The notes under the pieces: generated by a model
The model's database searches: none
What the model was told of the DNA's origin: nothing
Seen by the model: the letters and a program-made list of their open reading frames with translations, nothing else
DNA from: Methylobacterium sp. J-068
GTDB taxonomy: Bacteria > Pseudomonadota > Alphaproteobacteria > Rhizobiales > Beijerinckiaceae
DNA length: 64,000 nt
Assembly (NCBI RefSeq): GCF_022829445.1
Contig: NZ_JAKSXY010000099.1
Coordinates: 1 to 64,000 of the forward strand
Reading direction: 5' to 3'
Position numbers and translations under genes: made by a program
Shown here: positions 53,669-62,679 of the stretch, piece by piece
Position numbering within the stretch: the first letter of the stretch is position 1
Layout of the letters: every line of letters starts with the position of its first letter

Positions 53669-54504
53669 GACCGGCCCCCCATCACCGCGTCGACCACCCG
53701 CAGGGCATCGACGTGGGGACCGACATCGTGGACGCGCACGATCTGCGCCCCCAGCGTCGCGGCCAGCACGTGGCTGCCGACCGAGCCGAACAGGCGATCC
53801 ACCGGCCGGGTCTCGGCATCGTGCAGGCGCCCGAGGAGGGATTTTCGCGATACGCCGACGAGAACCGGGAAGCCGAGCGCGACGATCTCGGGAAGGCGCC
53901 GCAGCGCCTCGATATGCTGCTCCCAACTCTTGCCGAAGCCGATGCCGGGATCGAGCACGATCTCGCTGTCCGGGATGCCGGCATTCCGGGCGATGCCGAG
54001 GGAGCGCTCGAAGAAGCGCAGCATGTCGGCGACGATGTCGATGCTCGGATCGATGGTCTCGCGGTTGTGCATCACCATGACGGGCGCGCCGTGGTCGGCG
54101 GCCACCCGGGCGATGTCCGGCTCGCGCTGCAGACCCCAGATGTCGTTGACGATGCGCGCGCCGGCCGCGAGTGCCACCCGCGCGGTCGAGGCCTTGTAGG
54201 TGTCCACCGAGATCGGGACGGCGAGCCGGGGGGCGAGGTCGCGGATCACCGGCAGGATGCGAGCCTGCTCCTCCTCGGCCGAGACCGGCACGTGGCCGGG
54301 GCGCGTCGATTCTCCACCGATATCCACGAGGGCCGCCCCCTCGGAGACCAGCGCCTGCGCCTGCGCGCGGGCCGGGTCGAGATCGGCGAAGCGCCCGCCA
54401 TCCGAGAAGGAATCCGGCGTGACGTTGAGAATGCCCATCACGAGCACGCGCCGCCCGAGATCGGGCAGGAGCGTCGTCAGCGAAGCCGGCAGGTCTGGGG
54501 GCAC
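53665..54504 (-). CDS. folP: Dihydropteroate synthase
   Basis: GTG at 54504 (VPPDLPASLTTLLPDLGRRV) gives about 279 residues; a 54591 ATG start would add 29 unconvincing residues. FolP joins hydroxymethyl-dihydropterin pyrophosphate to p-aminobenzoate. The DHPS signature is present: VMGILNVTPDSFSDGGRFAD, ALVDIGGESTRPGHVPV, and VNDIWGLQ, IVLDPGIGFGKS, GVSRKSLLGRL. It heads the folP-folB-folK operon next to the methylotrophy genes. Confidence 0.9.
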   Translation of the reverse strand: MPPDLPASLTTLLPDLGRRVLVMGILNVTPDSFSDGGRFADLDPARAQAQALVSEGAALVDIGGESTRPGHVPVSAEEEQARILPVIRDLAPRLAVPISVDTYKASTARVALAAGARIVNDIWGLQREPDIARVAADHGAPVMVMHNRETIDPSIDIVADMLRFFERSLGIARNAGIPDSEIVLDPGIGFGKSWEQHIEALRRLPEIVALGFPVLVGVSRKSLLGRLHDAETRPVDRLFGSVGSHVLAATLGAQIVRVHDVGPHVDALRVVDAVMGGRS

Positions 54505-54749
54505 GGGGATCTCTTCAACAGGGCGGCCAGGCGCGTCGCCTCGTCGGCCGGGATGCCGGCTGTCTTTGAACCGAAAGGCGCATGGGAGCAACGCCCGCGC
54601 CCACGCCGGACCCGCTGGCCGTTCCCTCTCTCGCGGTACGATCCGAGCCCGCCGCTCACCCGCGTCGGGGCGAGGCGAGCACGAGGTTGTCCGGCGGTTT
54701 TCGATGGGCGCAGGCTCGCGGGGTCGACGCCGCCTTTGGGAGGTTCCGG

Positions 54750-55133
54750 TCAGGTCCCGCCGCGATAGCAGCGGATCTCGGCCTCGGCCTGGGCGCGGCG
54801 GAGTTCGGCGACCTGATCGTCGAAGACCTTGGTCGACTTGAACGCGTTGGTGCGCTGGCCGATGCCCTGGCGCAGGGACAGCACCGTGCTGGCCTGGACG
54901 TACTTGTCGTAAGGCAGCAGCGAGGCCAGGGCGTCGAGGGAGCAGGAGCAGCGCGACAGGGATTCGCGCGATTGCCCGTTGGCCGCCATGCAGCCGAAGA
55001 TGTAATCGGCGCGCGCCTCGGTGGGGTAGTCGTTCTCGAGTTCGGCCGCCTTCGCCGGTCCCGCCAGGAGCGCGACCGCGCAGGCCCCGGCGGCCAAGCC
55101 CCGGGATAGCCGATTAACCAGCGGTCGGATCAT
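54750..55133 (-). CDS. Unknown exported Cys-rich protein of the pqq operon tail
   Basis: The 127-residue precursor has a signal peptide (LSRGLAAGACAVALLAGPAKA) and then DYPTEARADYIFGCMAANGQSRESLSRCSCSLDALASLLPYDKYVQASTVLSLRQGIGQRTNAF, with four mature cysteines (GCM, RCSCS and a late RCYRGG) that could make two disulfides. Its start overlaps the upstream unknown gene by 20 bp. Since it is last in a chain from pqqC/D, it is expected to act in the periplasm in the same process, PQQ or methanol dehydrogenase function. No known family was recognised. Confidence 0.8.
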   Translation of the reverse strand: MIRPLVNRLSRGLAAGACAVALLAGPAKAAELENDYPTEARADYIFGCMAANGQSRESLSRCSCSLDALASLLPYDKYVQASTVLSLRQGIGQRTNAFKSTKVFDDQVAELRRAQAEAEIRCYRGGT

Positions 55134-55857
55134 AGGTCAGGGTTTCCTGGAGGAGTTCGCCGCCCTCGGCGTTCTTGGACTGGGCCTCGATCGAGACGAG
55201 TTCGCCGGGCACCGCTTCGGACGTGATGAAGGTGTATTTCAGGTTTTCGAAGCCGCGCATGCGCTCCTTCAGCTTGTCGTCGATGAAGGGCTGGGTCTCG
55301 ACGCGCCAGGCGGCGACCTTCCGGCCCTTGTAGTCGATCTCCGTCGGCGTCACGGTCGCGCCGTCGCGAAGCCCCTTGCGGATCGCGTTCTTGATGTAGC
55401 GCGGATTGGCCATCAGCACGCGGGCGAGGTCGCCGAGGTGATGCTCCAGGAAGAGCGACATCACCGGGTTGCCGGGCATGTCCTCGAAGGGGCCGGCCGG
55501 GAAGCGGTTGGCGCCCGAGAACATCTCGACCCGGATGTTGCGGTTGTCCGCGTTGTTGCCGGGCTCGACGCCGAGCTTGATCGTATCGTTGAGGGGAGGG
55601 CCGAACGGCCCCTTCGAGATGCCGCTGCGGCGCAGGTAGTCGTAGGTCAGCGTCGTGCCGGGCGCGACGTTCTTCATCTGCGGCTGGTCGAAGAGCAGGT
55701 CCGAGGCGCTCGGCGTCGCGGAGGTGTTGGCCTTGGTGACGGCAGGCGCCTCGGGCGCCGTGGAGGGAGCGGGCGAAGCAGGGCTGGCAGGCGCGTTCTG
55801 GGCGAGTGCCGGGGCGCTTCCCAGCATCAGCAGCGCGAGGATCGTGACGGGCTTCAA
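55114..55857 (-). CDS. Unknown exported protein, second to last of the pqq operon
   Basis: The 247-residue precursor has a signal peptide ([20 protein letters not shown]), a Pro/Ala-rich linker up to residue 50, and a folded part [105 protein letters not shown], ending with a beta-rich tail and LTYDPTAG. It overlaps the end of pqqE by 4 bp and the next gene by 20 bp. Family not recognised; it is probably periplasmic. Confidence 0.8.
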   Translation of the reverse strand: MKPVTILALLMLGSAPALAQNAPASPASPAPSTAPEAPAVTKANTSATPSASDLLFDQPQMKNVAPGTTLTYDYLRRSGISKGPFGPPLNDTIKLGVEPGNNADNRNIRVEMFSGANRFPAGPFEDMPGNPVMSLFLEHHLGDLARVLMANPRYIKNAIRKGLRDGATVTPTEIDYKGRKVAAWRVETQPFIDDKLKERMRGFENLKYTFITSEAVPGELVSIEAQSKNAEGGELLQETLTYDPTAG

Positions 55858-57011
55858 AGCGGCGCTTCCTCATTCAGCGGCGTACGGACGTTCGGCTGCA
55901 CGTTACTGCCGATGGTCCGGTAGACATAGTCCGGCGGGATCTCGGCCGCCTCCTCGACGGCGAGGTCCCGCACCTTGGCGTGGAGGGGCGAGAGCGAGCA
56001 GGCCGGGTCGGTGGCCGCCGCGTCCCCGGCCAGCGCCAGGGCCTGGCAGCGGCAGCCGCCCCAATCCTTCTCGCGCCGGTCGCAGGAGCGGCAGGGCTCC
56101 TTCATCCAGTCCGTACCGCGATAGGCGGTGAAGGCCGGTGAATGCGCCCAGATGTCCGCCAGCGAATGCTCCGAGACGTACCAGAATTCAAGGTTCGGAA
56201 TCGTCTCGGCGGCGTGGCAGGGCAGGACCTTGCCCTGCGGCGTCACGTTCATCAGCTTGCGGCCCCAGCCGCCGGCGCAGGCCTTGGGATATTTCGCGTA
56301 GTAATCCGGCACCACGAGGTCGATGACGAGCTGCCCCTTCAGGCGCTCGCGGGCGGCCTCGACGATGCGGATCGAGCGGTCGACCTCGGCCTTGTTCGGC
56401 ATCAGGGCCGCGCGGTTGACGTAGGCCCAGCCGTAATACTGGGTGTGGGCGACCTCCAGCCGCTTGGCCCCGAGCTTCACCGCGAGATCGATGAAGCCCT
56501 CGACCTCGTGGATGTTGCCTCGGTGGATCACCGAGTTCAGGGTCAGGGGCAGGCCGAGCTGGGTCACGCGCTCGGCGAAGGCGAATTTCTGCGGCTGCGC
56601 GTTCTTGAGGCCGCCGATCTTCTCGGCATTGGCCGCGTCCACGCCCTGCACCGAGAGCTGCACGTGGTCGAGGCCGACGTCGTAGAGCGCGTCGAGCTTG
56701 GCCAGCGCCCCACCGACGCCCGAGGTGATGAGGTTCGAGTAGAGGCCGAGCTTGGCGCAGGTCTGGGTGATCTCGACGATGTCGTTGCGCGCCGTCGGCT
56801 CGCCGCCCGAGAGGTGGACGTGGAGCACGCCGAGGGCCGCCGCCTCCGTCAGCACCCGCTGCCACGTGGCGGTGTCGAGCTCACCCGAGCGCCGGTCGAG
56901 TTCGAGCGGATTCGAGCAATAGGGACAGCGCAGGGGGCAGCGATGGGTGAGCTCCGCGAGGAGCCCGACCGGCGCCGGGAGGACGGGGGCGTTCGGCGTG
57001 ATCGCGTTCAT
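55854..57011 (-). CDS. pqqE: PQQ biosynthesis radical SAM enzyme
   Basis: PqqE makes the Glu-Tyr carbon-carbon cross-link in PqqA. The 385-residue protein has the radical SAM cluster C25-X3-C29-X2-C32 ([16 protein letters not shown]) and the SPASM-type C-terminal Cys cluster ([29 protein letters not shown]). It overlaps pqqC/D start region by 4 bp and the unknown exported gene by 4 bp, an arrangement not typical of standard pqqE genes. Confidence 0.97.
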   Translation of the reverse strand: MNAITPNAPVLPAPVGLLAELTHRCPLRCPYCSNPLELDRRSGELDTATWQRVLTEAAALGVLHVHLSGGEPTARNDIVEITQTCAKLGLYSNLITSGVGGALAKLDALYDVGLDHVQLSVQGVDAANAEKIGGLKNAQPQKFAFAERVTQLGLPLTLNSVIHRGNIHEVEGFIDLAVKLGAKRLEVAHTQYYGWAYVNRAALMPNKAEVDRSIRIVEAARERLKGQLVIDLVVPDYYAKYPKACAGGWGRKLMNVTPQGKVLPCHAAETIPNLEFWYVSEHSLADIWAHSPAFTAYRGTDWMKEPCRSCDRREKDWGGCRCQALALAGDAAATDPACSLSPLHAKVRDLAVEEAAEIPPDYVYRTIGSNVQPNVRTPLNEEAPL

Positions 57012-58084
57012 CGCTCAAGGACCCGTTTCGTGGCCAGATCGTTCAGCATCACCAGGATGTCGGCCTCGATCACCGCCGGGTCCGCCGTGAACTTCTCGCC
57101 GAGCGCCCGCGCGATGTCGCGCACCGTGCGGGTGCCGTCGACGAGTTCCAGCACCGCCACGGCGTTGGCGTCGAGATCGAAGGTGCGCTCGGGCGCCAGC
57201 AGGACGTGCTGGTCGCGCACGGCATCGTGCCGGAGGCGCACGCCCCGCGGCAGGCGCGGCACGTCCTGTGCGCCGATGGTGCCGGTGCCGGCCGCCCGGG
57301 CCGGCTCGGGCACCAGCCCGGTCCCGGGCGTCCAGGCATCCGGCGGGATCATGCCGGGCGCCACGTAGGCGTGATAAAGAGCGTCGAGCTGCGTCCAGAG
57401 CACGTTGCACTTGAAGGTGAGCGCCGCCATCGCCTGGCGCTGCTTCTCCGGCGTGGTGGCGTGCCGCTTGACGTACTCGATGGCGAATTCCGCATCGCGC
57501 GGCGCCTGGGTCAGGCGCTTGTCGAAATAGGCCAGGGTGTCCTTGGTGATGAAGTCGTAGTTTTTCAGCATCCCGGCGACGCGCTCGGAAATGATGGTCG
57601 GCGAGAACATTTCGGTCAGCGAGGAGGCGATGGCCTCCAGGAGCGAGCGCTCCTTCACGAAATGCACGTAGGCGTCCACCGAGAAGCGGGTCGCCGAGAG
57701 GATGCCGTCCGTCGATTCCACGTAGTCGCGCGCGAACCCGACTCCCTCCGCGAGCTTGAGCCAGCGCTCGATGCCGCCATCGCCCGGCGCGTCGCCGTCG
57801 TGATCGACGATGCGCTGACGCCAGACCCGGCGCAGGCTCGCATCCTCCATGCGCGCGAGGATTGCGGCGTCCTTCACCGGGATCATCGCCTGGTAATAGT
57901 AGCGGTTGAGCGCCCAGGCACGAACCTGATCCTTGTTCAGCTTGCCGTCATGCAGCAGGCGGTGGAACGGATGCAGATTGTGGTAGCGGCGGGCGCCGAT
58001 ATCGCGAAGGGCCGCCTCCAGTTCCTCTGGCGTCAGCAGGCGCTGGGCCTCGTCGGGCTTCGGAGTCGGGAAGGGCGCGGTCAT
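57008..58084 (-). CDS. pqqCD: PqqC-PqqD fusion protein
   Basis: This 358-residue protein fuses PqqC (residues about 15-255), the cofactorless oxidase catalysing the last oxidative steps of PQQ synthesis, with PqqD (about 265-358), the PqqA peptide chaperone. PqqC has [45 protein letters not shown] and the active His in the FDFDD-like region; PqqD ends with [21 protein letters not shown]. This fused form is known from M. extorquens. The gene overlaps pqqE. Confidence 0.95.
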   Translation of the reverse strand: MTAPFPTPKPDEAQRLLTPEELEAALRDIGARRYHNLHPFHRLLHDGKLNKDQVRAWALNRYYYQAMIPVKDAAILARMEDASLRRVWRQRIVDHDGDAPGDGGIERWLKLAEGVGFARDYVESTDGILSATRFSVDAYVHFVKERSLLEAIASSLTEMFSPTIISERVAGMLKNYDFITKDTLAYFDKRLTQAPRDAEFAIEYVKRHATTPEKQRQAMAALTFKCNVLWTQLDALYHAYVAPGMIPPDAWTPGTGLVPEPARAAGTGTIGAQDVPRLPRGVRLRHDAVRDQHVLLAPERTFDLDANAVAVLELVDGTRTVRDIARALGEKFTADPAVIEADILVMLNDLATKRVLER

Positions 58085-58173
58085 GGCGTGGCTCGCGGAT
58101 CAGCGGGAGATGGTTTTAAGAACTTTTCTTACTCATTGCGCCGTCCGCCGTGAAGACCATGGACGTTCCGGAC

Positions 58174-58217
58174 GCAATTAAATCGGACACAATCTATGAT
58201 GCCGGCATTAAATTGCC
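58174..58217. promoter_or_regulatory. Inverted repeat upstream of pqqC/D with GGCAATTTA motif
   Basis: Arms GCAATTAAAT (58174-58183) and ATTAAATTGC (58207-58216) match at 9 of 10 positions. On the minus strand the arm at 58209-58217 reads GGCAATTTA, the same 9 bp as at 59441-59449 upstream of pqqA, 125 bp before the pqqC/D start. Confidence 0.6.
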
Positions 58218-58272
58218 AAGTCCCGGCGTCGCGTCCGGCCGCCGGGCGGACCGGCGCGTCACGGCGTTCGCA

Positions 58273-59175
58273 TCACGCGAGGTCGAGCGTCAGACCGTCA
58301 TGGGCGACGACCCAGCCCTCGGCCTCCACCTGCCGACGCGCGTCCGAGTCCTCGACCAGGACCGGATTGGTGTTGTTAATGTGGACGAAGACGCGCCGCC
58401 CGATGGCGACATCGGCGAGGGCCGCGATGGAGCCGCCTTCGCCCGTCATCGGGACGTGGCCCATGCGCCAGCCGGTCTTGGTGCCGACCCCGGCGCGGAT
58501 CATGTCGTCGTCGAGGAGCACGGTGCCGTCGAAGAGCAGGGCATCGACGCCGCCGATCCGGGCCTTGAGGCCTTCCGTGACGCGGGCGCAGCCCGGAATG
58601 TAGGCGAGGCGGCGGCCCTTCGATTCGATCATCGCCCCCACCGTGGTCTCGGTCTCGGCGCCGATCTCCATGGTCTCGTCCTCGAGCCACAGGGGCACCT
58701 TGCCGGGCACGGAGAACAGGGTGACGGTAAGGCCGGGCACCGGCTCGAAGCTTCGGTCGAGGGCGATCGGTTCGCGGGCGACCACATCGGCCGCCATCAC
58801 GTCGAAGACCCGGTTGGCATTGACCGATTCGAGGATGCCGGCCGTGCCGTAGAGCGTGAAGGGCTGGCCCTCGCGCAGGGTGAGCAGGCCGGCGACGTGG
58901 TCGACGTCGCCGTTGGTCAGCAGCACCGCGTGGATCGGCGAATGACGCAGGCCCTCGCGCGGATGCATCGCGCGATTGTCGAACAATTGCTGGCGGATAT
59001 CGGGAGAGGCGTTCACCAGGAGCCAGCGCTCCCCATCGGGGGAGACGGCGATGCTCGACTGGGTCCGCGGCCTCACGCGGGTCTCATCCTCGCGGGCGAG
59101 GGTGCAGATCGGGCAGCGGCAATTCCACTGAGGAAGGCCGCCGCCCGCGGCCGAACCAAGGATCACGACATGCAT
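58273..59175 (-). CDS. pqqB: PQQ biosynthesis protein PqqB
   Basis: PqqB is a metallo-beta-lactamase-fold protein that hydroxylates the Tyr of the PQQ precursor peptide. The 300-residue protein has VVILGSAAGGGLPQWNCRCPICTLAREDETRVRPRTQSSIAVSPDGERWLLVNASPDIRQQL and the metal-binding VLLTNGDVDHVAGLLTLREG, the His and Asp motif. It lies between pqqA and pqqC/D with a 190-bp gap before the latter, so pqqC/D may have its own promoter. Confidence 0.96.
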   Translation of the reverse strand: MHVVILGSAAGGGLPQWNCRCPICTLAREDETRVRPRTQSSIAVSPDGERWLLVNASPDIRQQLFDNRAMHPREGLRHSPIHAVLLTNGDVDHVAGLLTLREGQPFTLYGTAGILESVNANRVFDVMAADVVAREPIALDRSFEPVPGLTVTLFSVPGKVPLWLEDETMEIGAETETTVGAMIESKGRRLAYIPGCARVTEGLKARIGGVDALLFDGTVLLDDDMIRAGVGTKTGWRMGHVPMTGEGGSIAALADVAIGRRVFVHINNTNPVLVEDSDARRQVEAEGWVVAHDGLTLDLA

Positions 59176-59218
59176 GGTGAAACCGACGCTGTCCTGGGAC
59201 CCCGGATCCGACGAAAAC

Positions 59219-59308
59219 TCAGTTGAAGGTGTCGATCTCAGCCGACTCGTAGCTGGTGACTTCCATGCCGACGCAGATCTCGGAAACGATGGGGGCAGCC
59301 CAGGTCAT
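59219..59308 (-). CDS. pqqA: PQQ precursor peptide PqqA
   Basis: The 29-residue peptide MTWAAPIVSEICVGMEVTSY plus ESAEIDTFN has Glu16 and Tyr20, the two residues that become PQQ, in the conserved spacing EVTSY. A strong GGAGAAAC site precedes the ATG at 59308. It was found by its sequence rather than by length. It is followed by pqqB 43 bp later. Confidence 0.98.
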   Translation of the reverse strand: MTWAAPIVSEICVGMEVTSYESAEIDTFN

Positions 59309-59407
59309 GGTGTTTCTCCTGATGATTTTTTGAACGTCAGCAGCATCCCGATTCTTCATAAGAAGTTCGTAAGACACTGACGGCGCAGTGGTTTCTGTCG
59401 CCGGACT

Positions 59408-59449
59408 GATATCGACAATTTGGCTCGGCAGTTCAAGCGCTAAATTGCC
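59408..59449 (-). promoter_or_regulatory. Candidate pqqA promoter with activator-like motif
   Basis: On the minus strand the motif GGCAATTTA (59441-59449) sits 4 bp upstream of a -35-like TTGAAC (59431-59436), 17 bp before a -10-like GATATC (59408-59413). This lies about 100 bp upstream of the pqqA ATG. The same GGCAATTTA motif precedes pqqC/D. A wider repeat CAATTTGGC/GCTAAATTG (59416-59424 and 59439-59447) overlaps it. Confidence 0.5.
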
Positions 59450-59525
59450 GAATTTTCCCAATCACCCCTCTTGAATCCGACATCGCCGTTAACGGGGGCA
59501 ACGGAATCGGAGCTAAAAATCCTGC

Positions 59526-60230
59526 CTAGTGACGAAAATCCTGCCCCTTGAGATCGAGCATGAAGCCGCGGCCGCGCACGGTGACGATCACCGGACCGCC
59601 GAGGCGCACGAAGTCCGAGAGCTTCGTGCGCAGGTAACCCACGTAGACATCGACCACATTCAGCGAGAGCCCACCCTGGCCGGCCCAGAGCTTGTCGAAG
59701 ATGTCGCCGCGCGTGACCGGTTGGTTGGCGTGGTCCATCAGCAGGGCGAGGAGCTCCGCCTCGCGCGGCGTGAGGCGTGCCGTCGCATCCGCGAATCCGA
59801 CCTGACGGATGTTGAGGTCGAGCACGAGCTTGCCGGCCGTGACGATGGTGCGGGGGGCGTCCGCGGCCTTGCGGCGCAGGAGGTGGGTCTGGAGCCGGGC
59901 CAGCAGCTCGTCGAAGACGAAGGGCTTGACGATGTAGTCATCGGCCCCGAGGGCCAGCCCCTCGGCCCGGTCGCGGACCTCGTCCCGGGCCGAGAGGAAG
60001 AGGATCGGGCCGGGATAGCCGCCCTCGCGCAGGGAGCGGCAGACGTCGTGGCCGGAGCCGTCCGGCAGGGTGATGTCGAGCACCACCGCCTCGGGCGCGT
60101 CGGTGCGGGCGGCGTTCAGCGCGTCGTCCACGCAACCCGCGACGCCCACCGAGAATCCCTCGGCCTCCAGGCCGCGCGCGAGCATGGCGCGGATGTCGCT
60201 GTCATCCTCGACGATCAGTACGCGCGTCAT
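59526..60230 (-). CDS. mxbM: OmpR-family response regulator, position of MxbM
   Basis: The 234-residue regulator has a receiver domain with D9/D10, the phosphorylation site D52 in EAVVLDITLPDGSGHD, and Lys in ADDYIVKPFVFDELLARLQ. A winged helix follows: FADATARLTPREAELLALLMDHANQPVTRGDIFDKLWAGQGGLSLNVVDVYVGYLRTKLSDF. The location next to pqqA and the sensor kinase gene matches the mxbDM pair required for methanol oxidation in M. extorquens. The gene symbol rests on this position. Confidence 0.85.
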   Translation of the reverse strand: MTRVLIVEDDSDIRAMLARGLEAEGFSVGVAGCVDDALNAARTDAPEAVVLDITLPDGSGHDVCRSLREGGYPGPILFLSARDEVRDRAEGLALGADDYIVKPFVFDELLARLQTHLLRRKAADAPRTIVTAGKLVLDLNIRQVGFADATARLTPREAELLALLMDHANQPVTRGDIFDKLWAGQGGLSLNVVDVYVGYLRTKLSDFVRLGGPVIVTVRGRGFMLDLKGQDFRH

Positions 60231-61858
60231 GCCACGGTCTCCTTGGCGGTCCCGTCCGGGCCGTCCTGATGCGGAAGGTTGGGTGCGGCCTCGGCGAAAC
60301 CCAGCGCCGGCAGGTCGAGGGCGACCTGCGCCCCCCTGCCACCGGGCCCGGCCTTCAGGCGGATCGCACCATCATGGCGCTCGACGACCCAGCGCGCCAG
60401 GGCCAGGCCGATGCCGAATCCCGCCTCGCCCGAGGGGCTCTCGCGGCGGAAGCGCTCGAAGAGGCCGTCGCCGAGATCGGGGAAGCCGGGTCCGTCGTCG
60501 GTGACGGTGAGCACGACGCGCTCGGGCGCCCACCGTTCGAGGGCCACGACCACGCGGGTGAGGCCGGTGGCGTGCCGCAGGGCGTTGTCGATCAGGCTCT
60601 CGAGGACCTGACGCAGCCATTCCGGGTCGGCCAGCAGCATCGGGTCGTGCTCCGGCGGCGTCAGGCTCAAGGCGACGCGGCGGCGGGCGGCCTCGGAGGC
60701 CATGCCGTCGACGGAATCGGAGAGGATCGCCCCGGCATTGACCGGGCGCCGGTCGAGCTCGATCTGGCCCGATTCCGAGCGGGCGACGCGCAGGAGGTCC
60801 TCCACCCGGCGCTGGAGGCGCAGGGCCCGCTTGCGGATGGTGGCGAAGACGGGCGCGAAATCGACCTGCCGCCCGGCCGAACGGGCAGCGATGTCGCACT
60901 CGCCGAGGATGACCGTCAGCGGCGTGCGCAGCTCGTGGCTGACATCGGCGAAGAAGCGGCGGCGCGAACGGTCCACCGCCTCCAGCCGGGCATTGGCGGC
61001 GCGCAGGTCCAGGGTGCGGGCCGCCACCGTGTCCTCCAGGGCGGCACGGTCCGCCGCCAGATGGCCCTCGCGACGGGCGAGGCGCGCGGCCATGCGATTG
61101 AAGTTCGCCACGAGCAGGCCGAGCTCGTCGCGGGTCGCCACCGAGAGGCGCGTGTCGAGTTCGCCCCGGCCGACGGCGCTCGCCGCCCGGCGCACCGCCT
61201 CGATCCGGGCCAGCACCGGCCGGGTCACCGCGCGGTAGAGCAGCAGCACGATGGCGAGCGCGACGGCGACCGCCGCCAGGGAGGCGATGCGCAGGGTGCC
61301 GGAGAGGTCGCGCGCCGCATCCGATCCGGCGATCATCGAGCGCCGCTCGACCTCGATCAGGAAGGAGAGCGGCTGCCCGGTCATGGCGCCGAAGCCGTTG
61401 AGGGCACCCCGGATCGCGGCCTTGCGCTGCTCGTCATCCGTATGGCGCAGCACCTGCGTCACCTGACGGTCGAGCACCGCGCGCGCCGAGCGCAGCTGGG
61501 CGAGCGGCCGGGTGCGCGCGGCGTACTGGGTCCGGTCCAGAGGGTCGTCGCTGGCCGCGATGCTGCTGCCGAGGGACTCGTCCACCGCCACCAGGGCCCG
61601 GTCGACGTTGGCGCGCGCGACAGCCAGCCCCTCCGGCTGCGCATCGGGGTTGCTCACGGTCTCCAGGGCGGCGAGCCCGTACTGGGTCATGCGCCCCGAC
61701 AACTCGACGAGGAGTTCGAGACGGCCCTGCGCGGCCAGCGTCCGGTCGATGGTCCGCTCGGCGGCACTGATCGAGGCGAGCACGCCCACGGCCGCCAGGA
61801 CGACGAGGAGCGCCGTGCCCCCGAGCAGCAGCGCGAAGCGGACTTTCAGCGAGCGCAT
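60227..61858 (-). CDS. mxbD: HAMP sensor histidine kinase, position of MxbD
   Basis: ATG at 61858 (MRSLKVRFALLLGGTALLVVLAAVGVL) gives 543 residues; an upstream ATG at 61948 lies beyond an imperfect tandem repeat. The protein has one TM helix at residues 5-27, a periplasmic sensor domain to about 190, a second TM, a HAMP domain, a HisKA motif RRFFADVSHELRTPLTVILGECD, and an ATPase domain with GLTRVVVALE, TDDGPGFPDL and FGIGLALARWVVERHDG. It overlaps the regulator gene by 4 bp. Confidence 0.85.
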   Translation of the reverse strand: MRSLKVRFALLLGGTALLVVLAAVGVLASISAAERTIDRTLAAQGRLELLVELSGRMTQYGLAALETVSNPDAQPEGLAVARANVDRALVAVDESLGSSIAASDDPLDRTQYAARTRPLAQLRSARAVLDRQVTQVLRHTDDEQRKAAIRGALNGFGAMTGQPLSFLIEVERRSMIAGSDAARDLSGTLRIASLAAVAVALAIVLLLYRAVTRPVLARIEAVRRAASAVGRGELDTRLSVATRDELGLLVANFNRMAARLARREGHLAADRAALEDTVAARTLDLRAANARLEAVDRSRRRFFADVSHELRTPLTVILGECDIAARSAGRQVDFAPVFATIRKRALRLQRRVEDLLRVARSESGQIELDRRPVNAGAILSDSVDGMASEAARRRVALSLTPPEHDPMLLADPEWLRQVLESLIDNALRHATGLTRVVVALERWAPERVVLTVTDDGPGFPDLGDGLFERFRRESPSGEAGFGIGLALARWVVERHDGAIRLKAGPGGRGAQVALDLPALGFAEAAPNLPHQDGPDGTAKETVA

Positions 61859-62110
61859 GCGGGCACCGACCGGGATGCGGGCGCCAGCAGGGATGATTGT
61901 GCCAGCATGGATTTGCCAGTTTTTCCCGATCTCTTTGCCGGCCTTCACTTGGCGCTGAACGCACGCGTGCTTGCCTGATCCCCCCGTCTGCTGCGTCTAT
62001 CCTGGACGCGCAGCGCTGCGGGCAAGATCACTAGGCTAAGGCCGACATCCGTTGCAAGGGCGGCGGCGCATCGGCCGCGCCGCTCAGCCTCGATCGAGCG
62101 GAAGACGGTC

Positions 62111-62317
62111 TCACAAGTCGCGGGGCTGGCTGCCGCGAACGGCGCAGCGCCACCGGGTCACGTGCCATTCCGGGTGCTCCTCCTGCCACCTGGCGATAGC
62201 GCTCTGGGAGTTACGCAGGCAGACCACCGGGTTCCGGGCCTCGAACGACAGGTCGATCTTGTCCTCGCGGCATTGCGAGGGCTGCGACAGGAGGCAGATC
62301 GAGAGAAGGATGAGCAT
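62111..62317 (-). CDS. Small exported protein, 68 residues
   Basis: ATG at 62317 gives MLILLSICLLSQPSQCREDKIDLS..., with a short hydrophobic start and a typical pattern EARNPVVCLRNSQSAIARWQEEHPEWHVTRWRCAV. The three-Cys, HPEW and RWRC features occur in many small proteins of Methylobacterium and related genera, whose function is not known. Stop codon overlaps a repeat half copy (62091-62113). Confidence 0.65.
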   Translation of the reverse strand: MLILLSICLLSQPSQCREDKIDLSFEARNPVVCLRNSQSAIARWQEEHPEWHVTRWRCAVRGSQPRDL

Positions 62318-62679
62318 CGGTGACGCCGTGTTCGCGCGGAGGGAAGCGGGCACGATGGCACGATATTGCCGACCCGCCGGCGCGAAGACTCCTCCGATCG
62401 GGAAAATTGTGCAAGTCCGATCGAAATATCGCGCAGGCGCGGGCCTGGACGCGGGACGGGAAGGAATTTCCAAGCCCGGAGGCGAACCCAAGGGTGATCG
62501 CCTTCGGGGCACGCCGTCATTCCGGGTCGCTCGCCAAGCGCGCCCGAACATCGGAGCCGCCGACAGCGCTGGATTTGGCACGACCTGCGTGTCTGGATCC
62601 TGGGCTCCGCTTGCGCGGCCCCAGGATGACGCGGTTCTGTCGAAGGACGTTCGAGAGGCGACCCCAGCCGGAACGGCCT
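62318..62679. other. 362-bp gap with repeat remnants
   Basis: The gap has no credible gene. It holds the ATCCTGGG palindrome copy 2 at 62597-62627 and a flank (62515-62560) similar to other dispersed repeats. It separates the small exported gene from fhcC, both on the minus strand; fhcC transcription should end here. Confidence 0.55.
62597..62627. repeat. Palindromic repeat, family ATCCTGGG, copy 2
   Basis: Arms ATCCTGGG (62597-62604) and CCCAGGAT (62620-62627) match copy 1 at 19525-19554 in the inverted sense with only a few changes in the loop. Confidence 0.75.
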
